Below, piece after piece: positions 43,489 to 52,783 of a DNA stretch of 64,000 bases. This DNA comes from Bacteroidales bacterium UBA5072 (GTDB lineage: Bacteria; Bacteroidota; Bacteroidia; Bacteroidales; UBA10428). How positions within the stretch are numbered: position 1 is the first letter of the stretch; each line of letters begins with the position of its first letter. The DNA lies in NCBI GenBank assembly GCA_002415855.1, contig DIAS01000011.1, positions 73,373-137,372 on the forward strand, in the 5' to 3' direction. Below the pieces are notes generated by a model, which did not search any database, was not told the origin of the DNA, and saw only the letters and a list, made by a program, of their open reading frames with translations. A program made the translations under genes and the position numbers.

Positions 43489-44898
43489 ATGAGATCAATT
43501 ATCATTTTCCTGGCGATTGCCAGTGTGAGCACCGTATCAGTCCAAGGTCAGATATCCCGGCCTTCCGGGCCAACCAACCAGCATGAGCAGTTGGCACTAG
43601 ACATATTCCGGGAACTGGTGGAGATAAATACCACCATTAACTATGGCAGCACAAAAGCTGCCGAGGCGATGGCTGACAGGCTCCGAACTGCAGGTTTCCC
43701 TGAGGGTGATATAAGGATTGTAGGACCACATCCGCAGCACATGAACCTTGTTGTTCGTTACCACGGCAAAGGGACAATGCCCCCCATCCTGTTCATAGGT
43801 CACCTGGATGTTGTTGAAGCCCTGCCGCAGGATTGGTCTTTCGATCCTTTCAGATTCCATGAAACCGACGGATATTTTTACGGCAGGGGGACCACCGACA
43901 TGAAGTGCGAAGATGCAGATCTGATGGCAAATCTTATCCGGCTTAAAAAGGAGGGATTTATACCGAACCGCGATATCATTGTCGCCCTTACGGAAAATGA
44001 AGAAGGTGGTGATGCCAATGGCATTGCCTGGTTGCTAAATAACCAGCGTTATCTCATCGATGCTGAATACTGTATAAATCCCGACGGAGGAGGCGGAGAT
44101 AGTAAGAATGGCAAGGAAATCACCCTTGGAATTCAAACCAGTGAGAAAATCTACCTGGACTATACCCTCGAAGTACAGAACAAAGGAGGCCATAGCGCTG
44201 TTCCGGTCAGGGAGAATGCCATTTACCGGCTCGCCGGAGCACTTACACGCCTTTCGGTTTACGACTTCCCTATTGCACTCAATGAAACCACACAGCTTTT
44301 TTTTGAACGGAGTTCTTCCAGGGAAACGGGACAGATTAAAGAAGACATGCTGGCAATAGCCAAAACACCTGTCGATTTAGCTGCTGCAGAAAGGCTTGCA
44401 ATGGCTTCACCGGTTTATAATTCCCAGATGCGTACTACTTGTGTTGCCACCATGCTGCGCGGTGGACATGCCGAGAATGCCCTTCCACAGACTGCCAGTG
44501 CAAATATCAATTGCAGGATGCTTCCCGACGACAATCAGGACAATGTGATAAATACCCTGAGGAGTGTTGTGGCAGATTCACTCGTTACCATAACGTGTAA
44601 ATACGCTTCCATACAGGGCCCTCGTTCTCCGCTGCGAAAAGATGTCCTGGAAGTTGTCGACCGGCTTGCTGCTGCTATGTGGCCAGGTGTTGTGGTTACA
44701 CCCTGCATGTCTTCCGGCGCTTCCGACGGAAGAATTCTGCGGGCGGCAGGTATACCGGTATACGGCGTTTCGGGCATGTTTGCCGACATGGATGATATCC
44801 GTGCGCACGGGAAAGATGAACGCATAGGCGCGGAGGAGTTTTTTAACGGGGTCACTTTCATGTACAAGTTGATGAAAGCACTGACCTCTAACCAATAG
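43489..44898 (+). CDS. Exported M20-family metallopeptidase
   Basis: A 469-residue protein with a signal peptide (cleavage near SVQGQ, about residue 21) and M20 dizinc motifs: GHLDVVEA (about 105), YGRGTTDMKCE (about 128), ENEEGGD (about 165) and a late SSGASDGR. The dimerisation domain lies in the middle. Carboxypeptidase or dipeptidase activity in the periplasm is likely. It is probably cotranscribed with pepT, giving a periplasmic and a cytoplasmic step of peptide use. Confidence 0.9.
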   Translation: MRSIIIFLAIASVSTVSVQGQISRPSGPTNQHEQLALDIFRELVEINTTINYGSTKAAEAMADRLRTAGFPEGDIRIVGPHPQHMNLVVRYHGKGTMPPILFIGHLDVVEALPQDWSFDPFRFHETDGYFYGRGTTDMKCEDADLMANLIRLKKEGFIPNRDIIVALTENEEGGDANGIAWLLNNQRYLIDAEYCINPDGGGGDSKNGKEITLGIQTSEKIYLDYTLEVQNKGGHSAVPVRENAIYRLAGALTRLSVYDFPIALNETTQLFFERSSSRETGQIKEDMLAIAKTPVDLAAAERLAMASPVYNSQMRTTCVATMLRGGHAENALPQTASANINCRMLPDDNQDNVINTLRSVVADSLVTITCKYASIQGPRSPLRKDVLEVVDRLAAAMWPGVVVTPCMSSGASDGRILRAAGIPVYGVSGMFADMDDIRAHGKDERIGAEEFFNGVTFMYKLMKALTSNQ

Positions 44899-44918
44899 CT
44901 AGGATTGTAATAAAACTG

Positions 44919-45650
44919 ATGCTGTATATCCGTATGCAAACCTTGCTCACACTGGTGGCCCTTTTAAATTCGCTTACCTTGCAGGCAAACGGTTATAAGG
45001 TCGATACAGTGATCATGGCTTCCCTTATTCTGAATGAACCCAGGGAAATCCTGGTGTATGAGCCAGACGGACTTAAAATGACGGATTCGGTAACTATCAT
45101 CTACCTGCTCGATGGTGAGTTTTCGGGATACCGGTACGACAGGATCGCTCAGGGTCAATCCGGGAAACCGGTCATTGGAGTCGGAATCGTAAATACAAAC
45201 AGGAACAGGGATCTGCTTCCGGCCAAAGCGCCGGATAAATTTCTGAATTTCATCGATAAAGAGCTGATCCCCGCAGTTGAGAAAAACTATCTTTTGTCTC
45301 AGAGGATCTTGTTTGGTCATTCTTTTGCCGGCGGATTCACCCTGTATTCCATGATTCATAAACCCGGGTTGTTCCACAGATACATCGCTTCGAGCCCGAC
45401 ACCGATCATGGGAATGGTGGAACCTTCCATTTACCTGGAATTGGACAGCAAGCTGCCAAAGGAGACTGAACTCTACTTCAGCTCTGGTTCAAAGGACATG
45501 AAACAGGTAAAAAAATGGTGTGAGATCCTGAACACCAACCTGAAAACCTTGACATTTAAACATATTCATTGGGAAAGTGAGATAAATGCAGGAGAGAACC
45601 ACCAGACCAATGATCTGGCATCCCTGACAAAAGGCCTGGGCAGGTTATGA
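44919..45650 (+). CDS. Exported alpha/beta-hydrolase (putative esterase family)
   Basis: A 243-residue protein with a signal peptide (to about LQANG, residue 26) and an esterase-D-like alpha/beta-hydrolase fold: VTIIYLLDGEFSGYRYD near the first strands, the nucleophile elbow GHSFAGG (about residue 132) and a C-terminal histidine in GENHQTN. Substrate unknown; family members hydrolyse siderophore or acyl esters. The start may also be the ATG 15 bp later. It follows the M20 gene by 20 bp. Confidence 0.85.
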   Translation: MLYIRMQTLLTLVALLNSLTLQANGYKVDTVIMASLILNEPREILVYEPDGLKMTDSVTIIYLLDGEFSGYRYDRIAQGQSGKPVIGVGIVNTNRNRDLLPAKAPDKFLNFIDKELIPAVEKNYLLSQRILFGHSFAGGFTLYSMIHKPGLFHRYIASSPTPIMGMVEPSIYLELDSKLPKETELYFSSGSKDMKQVKKWCEILNTNLKTLTFKHIHWESEINAGENHQTNDLASLTKGLGRL

Positions 45651-45670
45651 ATATTTAAAAACAGCGGGAA

Positions 45671-45924
45671 ATGAAAATGATCTTAATCTAAGCATGCCTG
45701 ATCTTCATCGGGACAATTGTTTTTGCTCAGAAAACGGATTACACTTCAGCATTCAATAAACTGTTTTACAGTGCTTCAATAATCCGACTGCTGAATACAT
45801 AAAAGAAAGATGTGTGCTTGGTGTATATCATCCCCATAACAGATTAAAGGGATCCTGCCTTTCCTTTACTGATCAATGAAGTCCGGCACATGGTAGATAG
45901 TATAAAGAAACAGGATTACTTGAA
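45671..45924 (+). pseudogene. Decayed gene for a small secreted protein
   Basis: Starting at an ATG at 45671, the frame reads a typical signal peptide interrupted by a TAA after six codons, then ACLIFIGTIVFAQKTDYTSA and FNKLFYSAS. After about 45772 the protein-like reading moves to another frame (NNPTAEYIKERCVLGVYHP and onward), and near 45851 back to the first (DPAFPLLINEVRHMVDSI, then KKQDYLN). One early stop and at least two frameshifts would explain this. It runs into the end of mutL. No family recognised. Confidence 0.6.
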
Positions 45925-47742
45925 CTTTTTCTCAATTTCCTCTACTCCCAGGATCACAACTACCGGCTTTCCCGAGGGTGAATATCCGGGGCTTTCGCAA
46001 GCGAAGAGATTGTCGATCAATTCCTGAATTACCGGTTGTGAAAGTGTTTCCCCATAATTGATCGCCCCGGCTATGGCCATTGACCGGGCGATTCTGTCGC
46101 GTACGGAGACTTTTATATCTCCCTCTGTGCTTTTATAATTCTCGAGGAAGACCTCCAGCAGTTCCCTGGGGCTTTCCTTATGGTTGTCTGCGGGGTAACC
46201 TGCAATGACCACAGTATTGCTTCCGAAATCGCGTATGTCCATGCCAATGGTATGGAGGTCATCGATGATTTCACGCAGTATCAGATAATCGGCCTGGTCG
46301 AGTTCGATGGTTTCGGGGAACAGGATATGTTGTGCAACAGGATAATTCATGGCAAAGGAACGGATGTAGTGTTCATACAGTATCCTTTCATGTGCCCTTC
46401 TCTGATCAATCATCATCAGTCCCGATTTTACCGGAGTGAGAATGTAACGGTTCTTCAGCTGTACAAATGAATCCGGCTGTCTGTTATGTTCAATGGATAA
46501 CGACTGCTGCTCCGGAAGCTCCGATGATATGAGGGCACTTTTTATCGGAATTCCCTCATTGGAATAAAGTTTCTCCCAGTGTTCAAGATTTTCATTTTCC
46601 CTGTGCCTTTGCTTTCCGGGCGATCGGTATTCTTCATCAAAGGGATTGTAATTGCGGTTATAGGAGATTTGCGGGACAGGAACCTGATTCTCCGGCCGGA
46701 TCACCGGAATTTCAATAGCATGTTCCACATCGAAATCGATTGAAGGCACCAGGTTGAACTTTCCCAGTGCTTCGCGTGTGGCTGCAACCAGTATCTGAAA
46801 GATGGCCAGCTCATTCTCGAATTTGATCTCAGTTTTTGTAGGATGAATATTAATGTCAATTGTATCCGGGTCCGCTTCCAGATAAATAAAGTAAGACGGG
46901 ATGGTATCCGGAGGCAGAATCTTTTCATAAGCCGAAAGAACCGCCCTGTGAAAATAGGGGTGCTTCATGAACCGGTTATTGACAAAGAAAAACTGCTCTC
47001 CCGGGGTCCTTCTGGCATATTCCGGTTTCCCGATGAATCCGCTGATGCGTACAATGCTTGTCTCAGTATCGATAGTGGTAAGGTTCGCGTTAATGGCCTT
47101 GCCAAACAAATGAACAATCCGCTGTTTCAGGTTGGTCCTGGGAAGGTTGTAAACCTCAGCATCATTGTGCTCCAGTATGAACTCAACTTCCGGATTGGCC
47201 AGCGCGATCCGCTGGAATTCATAAATGATGTGTTTTAACTCGGCATTGTTGGTCTTCAGGAATTTACGCCGTGCCGGTACGTTGAAAAACAGGTTTTTAA
47301 TGGTGAAGCTGGTGCCCGCTGCACAATTGACCGGTTCCTGAGATTCAACCACTGATCCGGCAATGATCACTTCAGTTCCAAGATCGCTTTCCGGTTTGCG
47401 TGTACGCACCTCAACCTGTGCAACCGATGCAACAGAGGCCAGGGCTTCTCCCCGGAATCCCAGCGTACGTATGGCAAACAAATCTCCGGCCTCACGGATC
47501 TTAGAAGTCGCATGCCGTTCGAAGCTCAGCCTGGCATCTGTATCCGACATACCACATCCGTTATCAACAACCTGGATAAAGGTTTTTCCGCCATCCCTGG
47601 TGATAACACGGACCATGGTACTTCCCGCATCGATTGAATTTTCAACAAGCTCTTTCACAACGGAGGCTGGACGTTGAATGACCTCACCGGCGGCAATCTG
47701 GTTGGCAACGGAATCAGGAAGCAAGTGGATGATATCAGGCAT
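45916..47742 (-). CDS. mutL: DNA mismatch repair protein MutL
   Basis: A 608-residue GHL-ATPase: NSIDAG (ATP-binding Asn/Asp), DNGCGM and FRGEALAS are all present in the N-terminal 100 residues, followed by a linker and a C-terminal dimerisation domain. MutL links mismatch recognition by MutS to strand removal. The C-terminal endonuclease motifs are altered: DQHAxxE appears as DQRRAHERILYE, and CPHGRP as SPSGKP, so nuclease activity is doubtful. A TACCTTTG box lies upstream on the minus strand at 47778-47785. Confidence 0.96.
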   Translation of the reverse strand: MPDIIHLLPDSVANQIAAGEVIQRPASVVKELVENSIDAGSTMVRVITRDGGKTFIQVVDNGCGMSDTDARLSFERHATSKIREAGDLFAIRTLGFRGEALASVASVAQVEVRTRKPESDLGTEVIIAGSVVESQEPVNCAAGTSFTIKNLFFNVPARRKFLKTNNAELKHIIYEFQRIALANPEVEFILEHNDAEVYNLPRTNLKQRIVHLFGKAINANLTTIDTETSIVRISGFIGKPEYARRTPGEQFFFVNNRFMKHPYFHRAVLSAYEKILPPDTIPSYFIYLEADPDTIDINIHPTKTEIKFENELAIFQILVAATREALGKFNLVPSIDFDVEHAIEIPVIRPENQVPVPQISYNRNYNPFDEEYRSPGKQRHRENENLEHWEKLYSNEGIPIKSALISSELPEQQSLSIEHNRQPDSFVQLKNRYILTPVKSGLMMIDQRRAHERILYEHYIRSFAMNYPVAQHILFPETIELDQADYLILREIIDDLHTIGMDIRDFGSNTVVIAGYPADNHKESPRELLEVFLENYKSTEGDIKVSVRDRIARSMAIAGAINYGETLSQPVIQELIDNLFACESPGYSPSGKPVVVILGVEEIEKKFK

Positions 47743-47777
47743 GTTAGCAGGTCCTCAGAATGGTTTAATCAGGTTTT

Positions 47778-47785
47778 CAAAGGTA
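47778..47785 (-). promoter_or_regulatory. Putative -7 promoter box of mutL
   Basis: TACCTTTG on the minus strand is an exact TAnnTTTG match, 36 bp before the mutL ATG. No convincing TTTG box lies 19-21 bp further upstream, so support is partial. Confidence 0.35.
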
Positions 47786-47882
47786 AGGATATTCATATAT
47801 TTATGACAGCCTGAATTTATTAAACTGGCATATATTTTGCTGAAATCATTTTGCTTATATTAACGTATTAATTTATTAGGTT

Positions 47883-48455
47883 ATGAAGAAGTCCATATTG
47901 TTGATATTGATGACGCTGATGGTACTGTGTGCCTATTCACAGGAAGAAAATTCCGTGGATAGCAAAACTACCAAAAAACTCACCAAGGCCCAGAAGAATG
48001 AGCAAAGAAAAGCCGAGGAAAAGAAAACAGCCAGCATGGTTGACTGGATGGTTCAAAACAGGCAATTTGTGCTGGAAGCCAATTACCTGAGTAATCAGAC
48101 CGGAGAAAGGATCATTGTCAACAGCAATCTTAATTTCATTGTCATTGATTCCACCAATATTACCATTCAGTTGGCCTCTACGACAGGTATTGGAGGTGCC
48201 AACGGCATGGGAGGGGTTACAGCTGACGGCAAGATATCCGTGTTTGAAGTTAAAAAGACAGGCAGGAACAAAGACAATTACAGCATCCGTGTGATGGCTA
48301 TGACCGTTATCGGGTCATACGATATTTTCTTCAGTATTTCACCCAGTTCATATGCTGATGCCAGTATTAGCGGAACCACCAGCGGCAAGTTGAATTATCA
48401 CGGCCAGATTGTACCCAAGCAAGTTTCCAGGGTGTTCAAAGGGATGGCACTTTAG
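47883..48455 (+). CDS. DUF4251 exported protein
   Basis: The 190-residue protein has a signal peptide (to about CAYSQ, residue 20), a Lys/Glu/Ala-rich helical linker (about 30-50) and a DUF4251 domain, including VDWMVQNRQFVLEANYL and the Gly-rich TTGIGGANGMGGVTADG. Such proteins are common in Bacteroidota, and their function is unknown. Its stop overlaps the stop of nikR on the other strand. Confidence 0.82.
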   Translation: MKKSILLILMTLMVLCAYSQEENSVDSKTTKKLTKAQKNEQRKAEEKKTASMVDWMVQNRQFVLEANYLSNQTGERIIVNSNLNFIVIDSTNITIQLASTTGIGGANGMGGVTADGKISVFEVKKTGRNKDNYSIRVMAMTVIGSYDIFFSISPSSYADASISGTTSGKLNYHGQIVPKQVSRVFKGMAL

Positions 48456-48850
48456 GCCCTCGTCATGATCAGCTTGCCGTGGTGAATTCCTTTCAGGGTG
48501 ATGATCTTATCGGCCAGCAGGGTCAATTCGGAAGCTTTTCCTTTAACGGCAATCGTTTCCAGGCAGGTTTCATGGCTCAGATGAACATGTTGCGTGGATA
48601 AAATCAGGTGATGGTGCTCATGCTGCACCTCATTGATTTCATTGTCAATGTTGCGTTTATGGTGATCGTACACAATGACTATGGCACCTGCGACCTGGTT
48701 GTCGCAATGCCACTTTTGTTCCACTGCATATTTCTCAATCAGGTTGCGAATAGCCTGGGAACGATTCGGAAAATTATTGGCTGATACATAGCTATCCAGC
48801 TGCTGCATGGTTTCCTTATCCAGTGAAACCCCAAATCGCACTACACTCAT
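48452..48850 (-). CDS. nikR: Nickel-responsive regulator NikR
   Basis: A 132-residue ribbon-helix-helix repressor that binds DNA when nickel is bound. The N-terminus MSVVRFGVSLDKE is the RHH strand; the C-terminal ACT-like domain holds the square-planar nickel ligands His77, His88, His90 and Cys96, one position from E. coli numbering (76, 87, 89, 95). I use the ATG at 48850, because the extra 14 residues of the longer frame are not family-like. No nickel transporter or nickel enzyme gene is in the window. Confidence 0.93.
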   Translation of the reverse strand: MSVVRFGVSLDKETMQQLDSYVSANNFPNRSQAIRNLIEKYAVEQKWHCDNQVAGAIVIVYDHHKRNIDNEINEVQHEHHHLILSTQHVHLSHETCLETIAVKGKASELTLLADKIITLKGIHHGKLIMTRA

Positions 48851-48882
48851 AATGTATAATTTAATAATACCACCCGTAAAGG

Positions 48883-49791
48883 CTAAGCCCAAAGATCAGG
48901 CGGATATATACCTTGCGTAACAAGCCTCCTGAGACTGTTCATCACCATTTCACGATCTTCGCGGTAAGTAACCCCAAACCATTTCTCCCCTGTATGCAAT
49001 ACTTTCACCCTGGCTGCTTTTGAATGTATCAATTCATTCATGGCAAAGGGAATATAAAATTCCGCATCATTTCTGCCGGAGTTCTCCCGGAGAAATGTGA
49101 GGAACTGTTTGTGGAGATGACCGAATATGGAAGGATTGAAGCCAATAAGATTCATGGAAACCGGTTCCTTCCCGGTAAGAATTACCTGGCCGGTCCCTTC
49201 CGTTTCACCGGTTATATAGTTTTCAACCCGGCATATTTTTTTGTGCTCGGCAATACTGGAAAGGTAACCCTGATTATCGACCCTGCAGACTCCTCTGGAC
49301 ACTGAGCCGGATTCTGACAGTGTATTGTCGAGCTGATAATTAACCAGACAGTATTCCTCAATACCCTCCTGTTGTTCCCGCGAAAGAAAATCATGGATAA
49401 TGCCGTATGAAGCTGAGCCATAAAAGTCATCGGCATTGATAACAGCAAAGGGAGTGGTAATGGCCCCGTCGGCCATCATAACGGCATGCCCTGTTCCCCA
49501 AGGCTTGATACGGGAGGAAGGTAATTTAAAGCCTGCAGGCAGATTATCGAGTTCCTGGAAAACAAAGCTGATATCGGCCTTTTTCAAAGCACGTTTCAGA
49601 ATTATTTCCCTGAAATCATCAACAAATTCACGTCTGACCACCATGACGACTTTTCCAAAGCCGGCCCTGATGGCATCATAAATGGAATATTCCAAAATGG
49701 TCTCACCGGATGGGCCAAAGCGGTCAACTTGTTTCAGGCTTCCATAACGGCTACCCATGCCGGCAGCAAGAATCAGTAAAGAAGGTTGCAT
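48883..49791 (-). CDS. Sugar nucleotidyltransferase-like protein
   Basis: A 302-residue cytoplasmic protein of the NTP_transferase family: LLILAAGMGSRYGSLKQVD at the N-terminus is the pyrophosphorylase loop, and VINADDFYG holds the metal-binding aspartates. It would activate a sugar phosphate with an NTP, but the sugar is not evident, and there are no glycan genes around it. An upstream TTG is possible; the ATG at 49791 is preferred. It lies 6 bp after the sensor protein gene in the same direction. Confidence 0.8.
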   Translation of the reverse strand: MQPSLLILAAGMGSRYGSLKQVDRFGPSGETILEYSIYDAIRAGFGKVVMVVRREFVDDFREIILKRALKKADISFVFQELDNLPAGFKLPSSRIKPWGTGHAVMMADGAITTPFAVINADDFYGSASYGIIHDFLSREQQEGIEEYCLVNYQLDNTLSESGSVSRGVCRVDNQGYLSSIAEHKKICRVENYITGETEGTGQVILTGKEPVSMNLIGFNPSIFGHLHKQFLTFLRENSGRNDAEFYIPFAMNELIHSKAARVKVLHTGEKWFGVTYREDREMVMNSLRRLVTQGIYPPDLWA

Positions 49792-49797
49792 CAAAAA

Positions 49798-51450
49798 CTA
49801 TGACTGAGTTAATTCCTTAATACGTTTTCTCAATTCCTCAACTTCATGCTGCAACTCTTCCTCACGCCGGGCAGATTGTTCCTGCGTGGCACGCAGTTCT
49901 TCCATATTCTGACGCATTTCCTCCTCCTGCGAAGACATCTCCTCGGCCTGCTGCTGCGACTGTTCAAGCAACAAGGCCGTCTGTATCTGCGCCTTACTCG
50001 ATGAAATTGTTGCGGCTATGCTTTCACCGATCCGCTCAATGAATTCGATAACATGCGCAGGATACTCGTTGAATGAGGCGATCTCGACCAATCCGTAAAT
50101 TACATCATTATAGATCAGCGGGACTATGAGCAGGGCACGCGGATTATCCTCTCCAAGGCCGGAGGTGATTTTCATGTAATCGTTGGGAATCTCTGTCAGG
50201 TAAATCCTTTCCTTTTCCTGGTAACAACGGCCTACCAGGCCCTCGCCGATCTCGATGTGCTTTGTAATGAACTTGCGGCGATCAAAGGCATAACTGGCCT
50301 TCATTTCTATAAATAAATGGTCCTTGTCATTATCATTGATGACATAAATGCCTCCCTGGTTTGAACTGGTATACTTCACTAGGTTGCTGATTATGTTATA
50401 AGCCAGTTCATCCAATTCATCCGTGTTCTTGCGCAAAATATCACTGAACTTGGCAACTCCCTGGGCTGCCCAGTTCCGTTGTTCGTCCTCCTGTTTCCTG
50501 CGGTCTTCATCCTCTGCAGCCTTCTTCAATTCATTCCGCATGTCCAGGAGCGAATGGCCCAGAACATCCTCCTCACTCAATGGTGTGAAATGTGTGCTGA
50601 AATTACCCTTGCCAATTTCAAGCGAGAAATTAAAGATATTGGTTAGCCCCTGTACCAGTTTGTTAAGTGCCTGTGACATCTGTCCAACTTCATCACTGCC
50701 CTCTTTCAGCTTATCCTTGGGTAGAACGCCCTTGCCCATGGAAAGCAGAATATTCTTCGTATGATTGATCGGAATAGCAAGTGAATTGATGGTAAATATA
50801 CCGATTACAATGGCACCCAAAACCAGGATCAAACCCATGATAAAGATCCAGCTCTGGAAACGGTCAAAAGTGGCTATCATTTGCTGTTGACCTTGTTCAA
50901 CCACAGCGGCCTGTTTTTGCTTCAAAACATCAATCTGATTCAGGATCCGCTGGGTAATCATAATAACTTCGCCACCTTCTTCTGTCATGGGCGTGACCTC
51001 AAACAGAATGAACGGATCATCATAACTTTCAAACGTGCTGAGCTTTTCCATAATGTATTTGTGCTTAGGGAAAAGTGAATCGACAATGATTGAATCTATG
51101 TGCAGTAAGTTGGTGCGGAAGCTCGTACTGTCCCATAAAAGGCTGAGCTGCTTCAGGGTATCCATCACAGCTTTATAATCCTTTTCGTGCAGTTCTTTCA
51201 GTTTAATTTTATCAGGGGTATCCGAAATCTTGTCAATATTGACCCAGGACTTGACCAGCATACGCGAATCGCTGATCCTGGTATATAAATCAGCGATGAA
51301 CGTCTGCGAAGGTGTATAAATGCTGGTGATTTTGTTGCTGATATTTCGGCTTTTTTCAAGTGCAATACTGGTAATCCAGGCGTTGATGATAACAGCAATG
51401 GTTATGATACCAAATCCCAATCCGATTTTGGCGGCTATTTTAAGTCTCAT
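49798..51450 (-). CDS. Transmembrane HAMP-GAF sensor protein without catalytic output domain
   Basis: A 550-residue protein: TM1 (about 9-30), a periplasmic helical bundle of the four-helix MCP type (about 30-195), TM2 (about 203-228), HAMP (228-285), a linker, GAF (about 345-490) and a C-terminal coiled coil of Glu/Gln/Arg heptads (about 495-548). No histidine kinase, cyclase or chemotaxis signalling domain follows, so it should signal through a partner via the coiled coil. No such partner is adjacent. Confidence 0.8.
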   Translation of the reverse strand: MRLKIAAKIGLGFGIITIAVIINAWITSIALEKSRNISNKITSIYTPSQTFIADLYTRISDSRMLVKSWVNIDKISDTPDKIKLKELHEKDYKAVMDTLKQLSLLWDSTSFRTNLLHIDSIIVDSLFPKHKYIMEKLSTFESYDDPFILFEVTPMTEEGGEVIMITQRILNQIDVLKQKQAAVVEQGQQQMIATFDRFQSWIFIMGLILVLGAIVIGIFTINSLAIPINHTKNILLSMGKGVLPKDKLKEGSDEVGQMSQALNKLVQGLTNIFNFSLEIGKGNFSTHFTPLSEEDVLGHSLLDMRNELKKAAEDEDRRKQEDEQRNWAAQGVAKFSDILRKNTDELDELAYNIISNLVKYTSSNQGGIYVINDNDKDHLFIEMKASYAFDRRKFITKHIEIGEGLVGRCYQEKERIYLTEIPNDYMKITSGLGEDNPRALLIVPLIYNDVIYGLVEIASFNEYPAHVIEFIERIGESIAATISSSKAQIQTALLLEQSQQQAEEMSSQEEEMRQNMEELRATQEQSARREEELQHEVEELRKRIKELTQS

Positions 51451-51553
51451 GATAACTACTGGTTAATAACTTGAAAATACTGAAAACTAAATTAATAAAA
51501 ATTTACAGTAATATAATCTACTATTCTTACTACATTTTTGCAAAAAGGTTTGC

Positions 51554-52735
51554 TTATTTCTGAAAATACTTCCTCACAGCCTCACTTAATTTTTCAAGTG
51601 CATGATGAAGGACCAGCCTGGGACAGCCAATGTTAATCCGTTGGAATCCCTCACCTTCCTTACCAAACTGAGGTCCGTCGTTCAGACCCAGACCGGCCTC
51701 ATGTATCATGAACGATCTCAATGCATCCGGCGACATGCCCAGTCTGCGGCAATCAAGCCAGATGAGATAGGTAGCTTCAGGTGGTATAAGGCTGATCAGC
51801 GGTATATGTTTGGAAAGATATTCTCGTAAGAACTTCAGATTGCCAGCGAGGTAGTCCATCAGTTGACCGAGCCAGTCGGCCCCGTCGTTATAGGCTGCTA
51901 CTGCAGCAACAAACCCGAAGATGTTCCCTGAACCTACATGTACATGATCCAATATCTTTTCATATTGCTGCCGCAATCCTGCATCGGGGATGACCAGGTA
52001 TGCCGTGGATAAACCGGCGAGGTTAAAGGTTTTACTGGGTGACATGCAGGTTATGGTTGTCCGTGCAATTTCTTCGGAAAGGCAGGCTGTCGGGGTGTGC
52101 CTGAACCCGGCATAAATCAGGTCGGAATGAATTTCATCCGAAACCAATATGATCTTGTTTCTGACACAAATATCGCCAATACGTTGCAGAACCTCCGGCG
52201 TCCAGACATTTCCTGTGGGGTTATGCGGACTGCAAAGGATAAGCATCCTCGTTCTGCTGTCAATTCTTGATTCAAGATCAGCGAAATCCATGGAATAACG
52301 CCCGTTCTCATACCGCAATGGATTCGTTACCAGCTGCCTTCCATGATTTTCAACTGCCGAGAAGAATGGAAAATAAACAGGAGGCTGGACAATGATGCTG
52401 TCTCCCGGCTGTGTAAAGGCCATGACCAGTAGATTCAAAGCAGGGACAACACCCGGGGAAAAGGAGATCCATTCCGGCTTTATTTCCCAATGATGACGCT
52501 GCCTGTTCCAGTTCACAACGGATGAATAAAAGGCAGGGGGGACAACGGAATATCCCAGGATTTCATGCTCCAGCCGTTTCTGCAAAGCACTGATAATGAA
52601 ATCCGGGGTCTTGAAGTCCATGTCTGCTACCCACAGGGGCATGATCTTACTGTTGTGAAATACTTTCTCCCTGAGGTCGTATTTAATGCTTCCCGTGCCT
52701 TCGCGGCTGATGATCTCATCAAAATTATAATGCAT
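51554..52735 (-). CDS. MalY/PatB-type PLP aminotransferase or C-S lyase
   Basis: A 393-residue fold-type I PLP enzyme: CSPHNPTGNVW (about 172), VSDEIHSDLIYAG (about 205) and the cofactor lysine in SPSKTFNLAGL (about 238). The order matches the MalY/PatB group, which cleaves cystathionine and cysteine conjugates. The frame continues 50 codons upstream, but the ATG at 52735 matches the family N-terminus (FDEIISREGTGSIKYD). Which sulfur substrate it uses is not evident. Divergent from rsmA. Confidence 0.88.
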   Translation of the reverse strand: MHYNFDEIISREGTGSIKYDLREKVFHNSKIMPLWVADMDFKTPDFIISALQKRLEHEILGYSVVPPAFYSSVVNWNRQRHHWEIKPEWISFSPGVVPALNLLVMAFTQPGDSIIVQPPVYFPFFSAVENHGRQLVTNPLRYENGRYSMDFADLESRIDSRTRMLILCSPHNPTGNVWTPEVLQRIGDICVRNKIILVSDEIHSDLIYAGFRHTPTACLSEEIARTTITCMSPSKTFNLAGLSTAYLVIPDAGLRQQYEKILDHVHVGSGNIFGFVAAVAAYNDGADWLGQLMDYLAGNLKFLREYLSKHIPLISLIPPEATYLIWLDCRRLGMSPDALRSFMIHEAGLGLNDGPQFGKEGEGFQRINIGCPRLVLHHALEKLSEAVRKYFQK

Positions 52736-52740
52736 AGCCC

Positions 52741-52772
52741 TTGATTTGACACTCCGAAAATAGGTATTTTTG
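52741..52772 (+). promoter_or_regulatory. Putative promoter of rsmA
   Basis: TTG at 52741-52743, a 21-bp spacer and TATTTTTG at 52765-52772 (an exact TAnnTTTG match) suit a Bacteroidota sigma-A promoter with a start site just before the rsmA GTG. A second TTTG at 52745 gives a shorter spacer. Confidence 0.5.
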
Positions 52773-52783
52773 CAGAAAATCCC

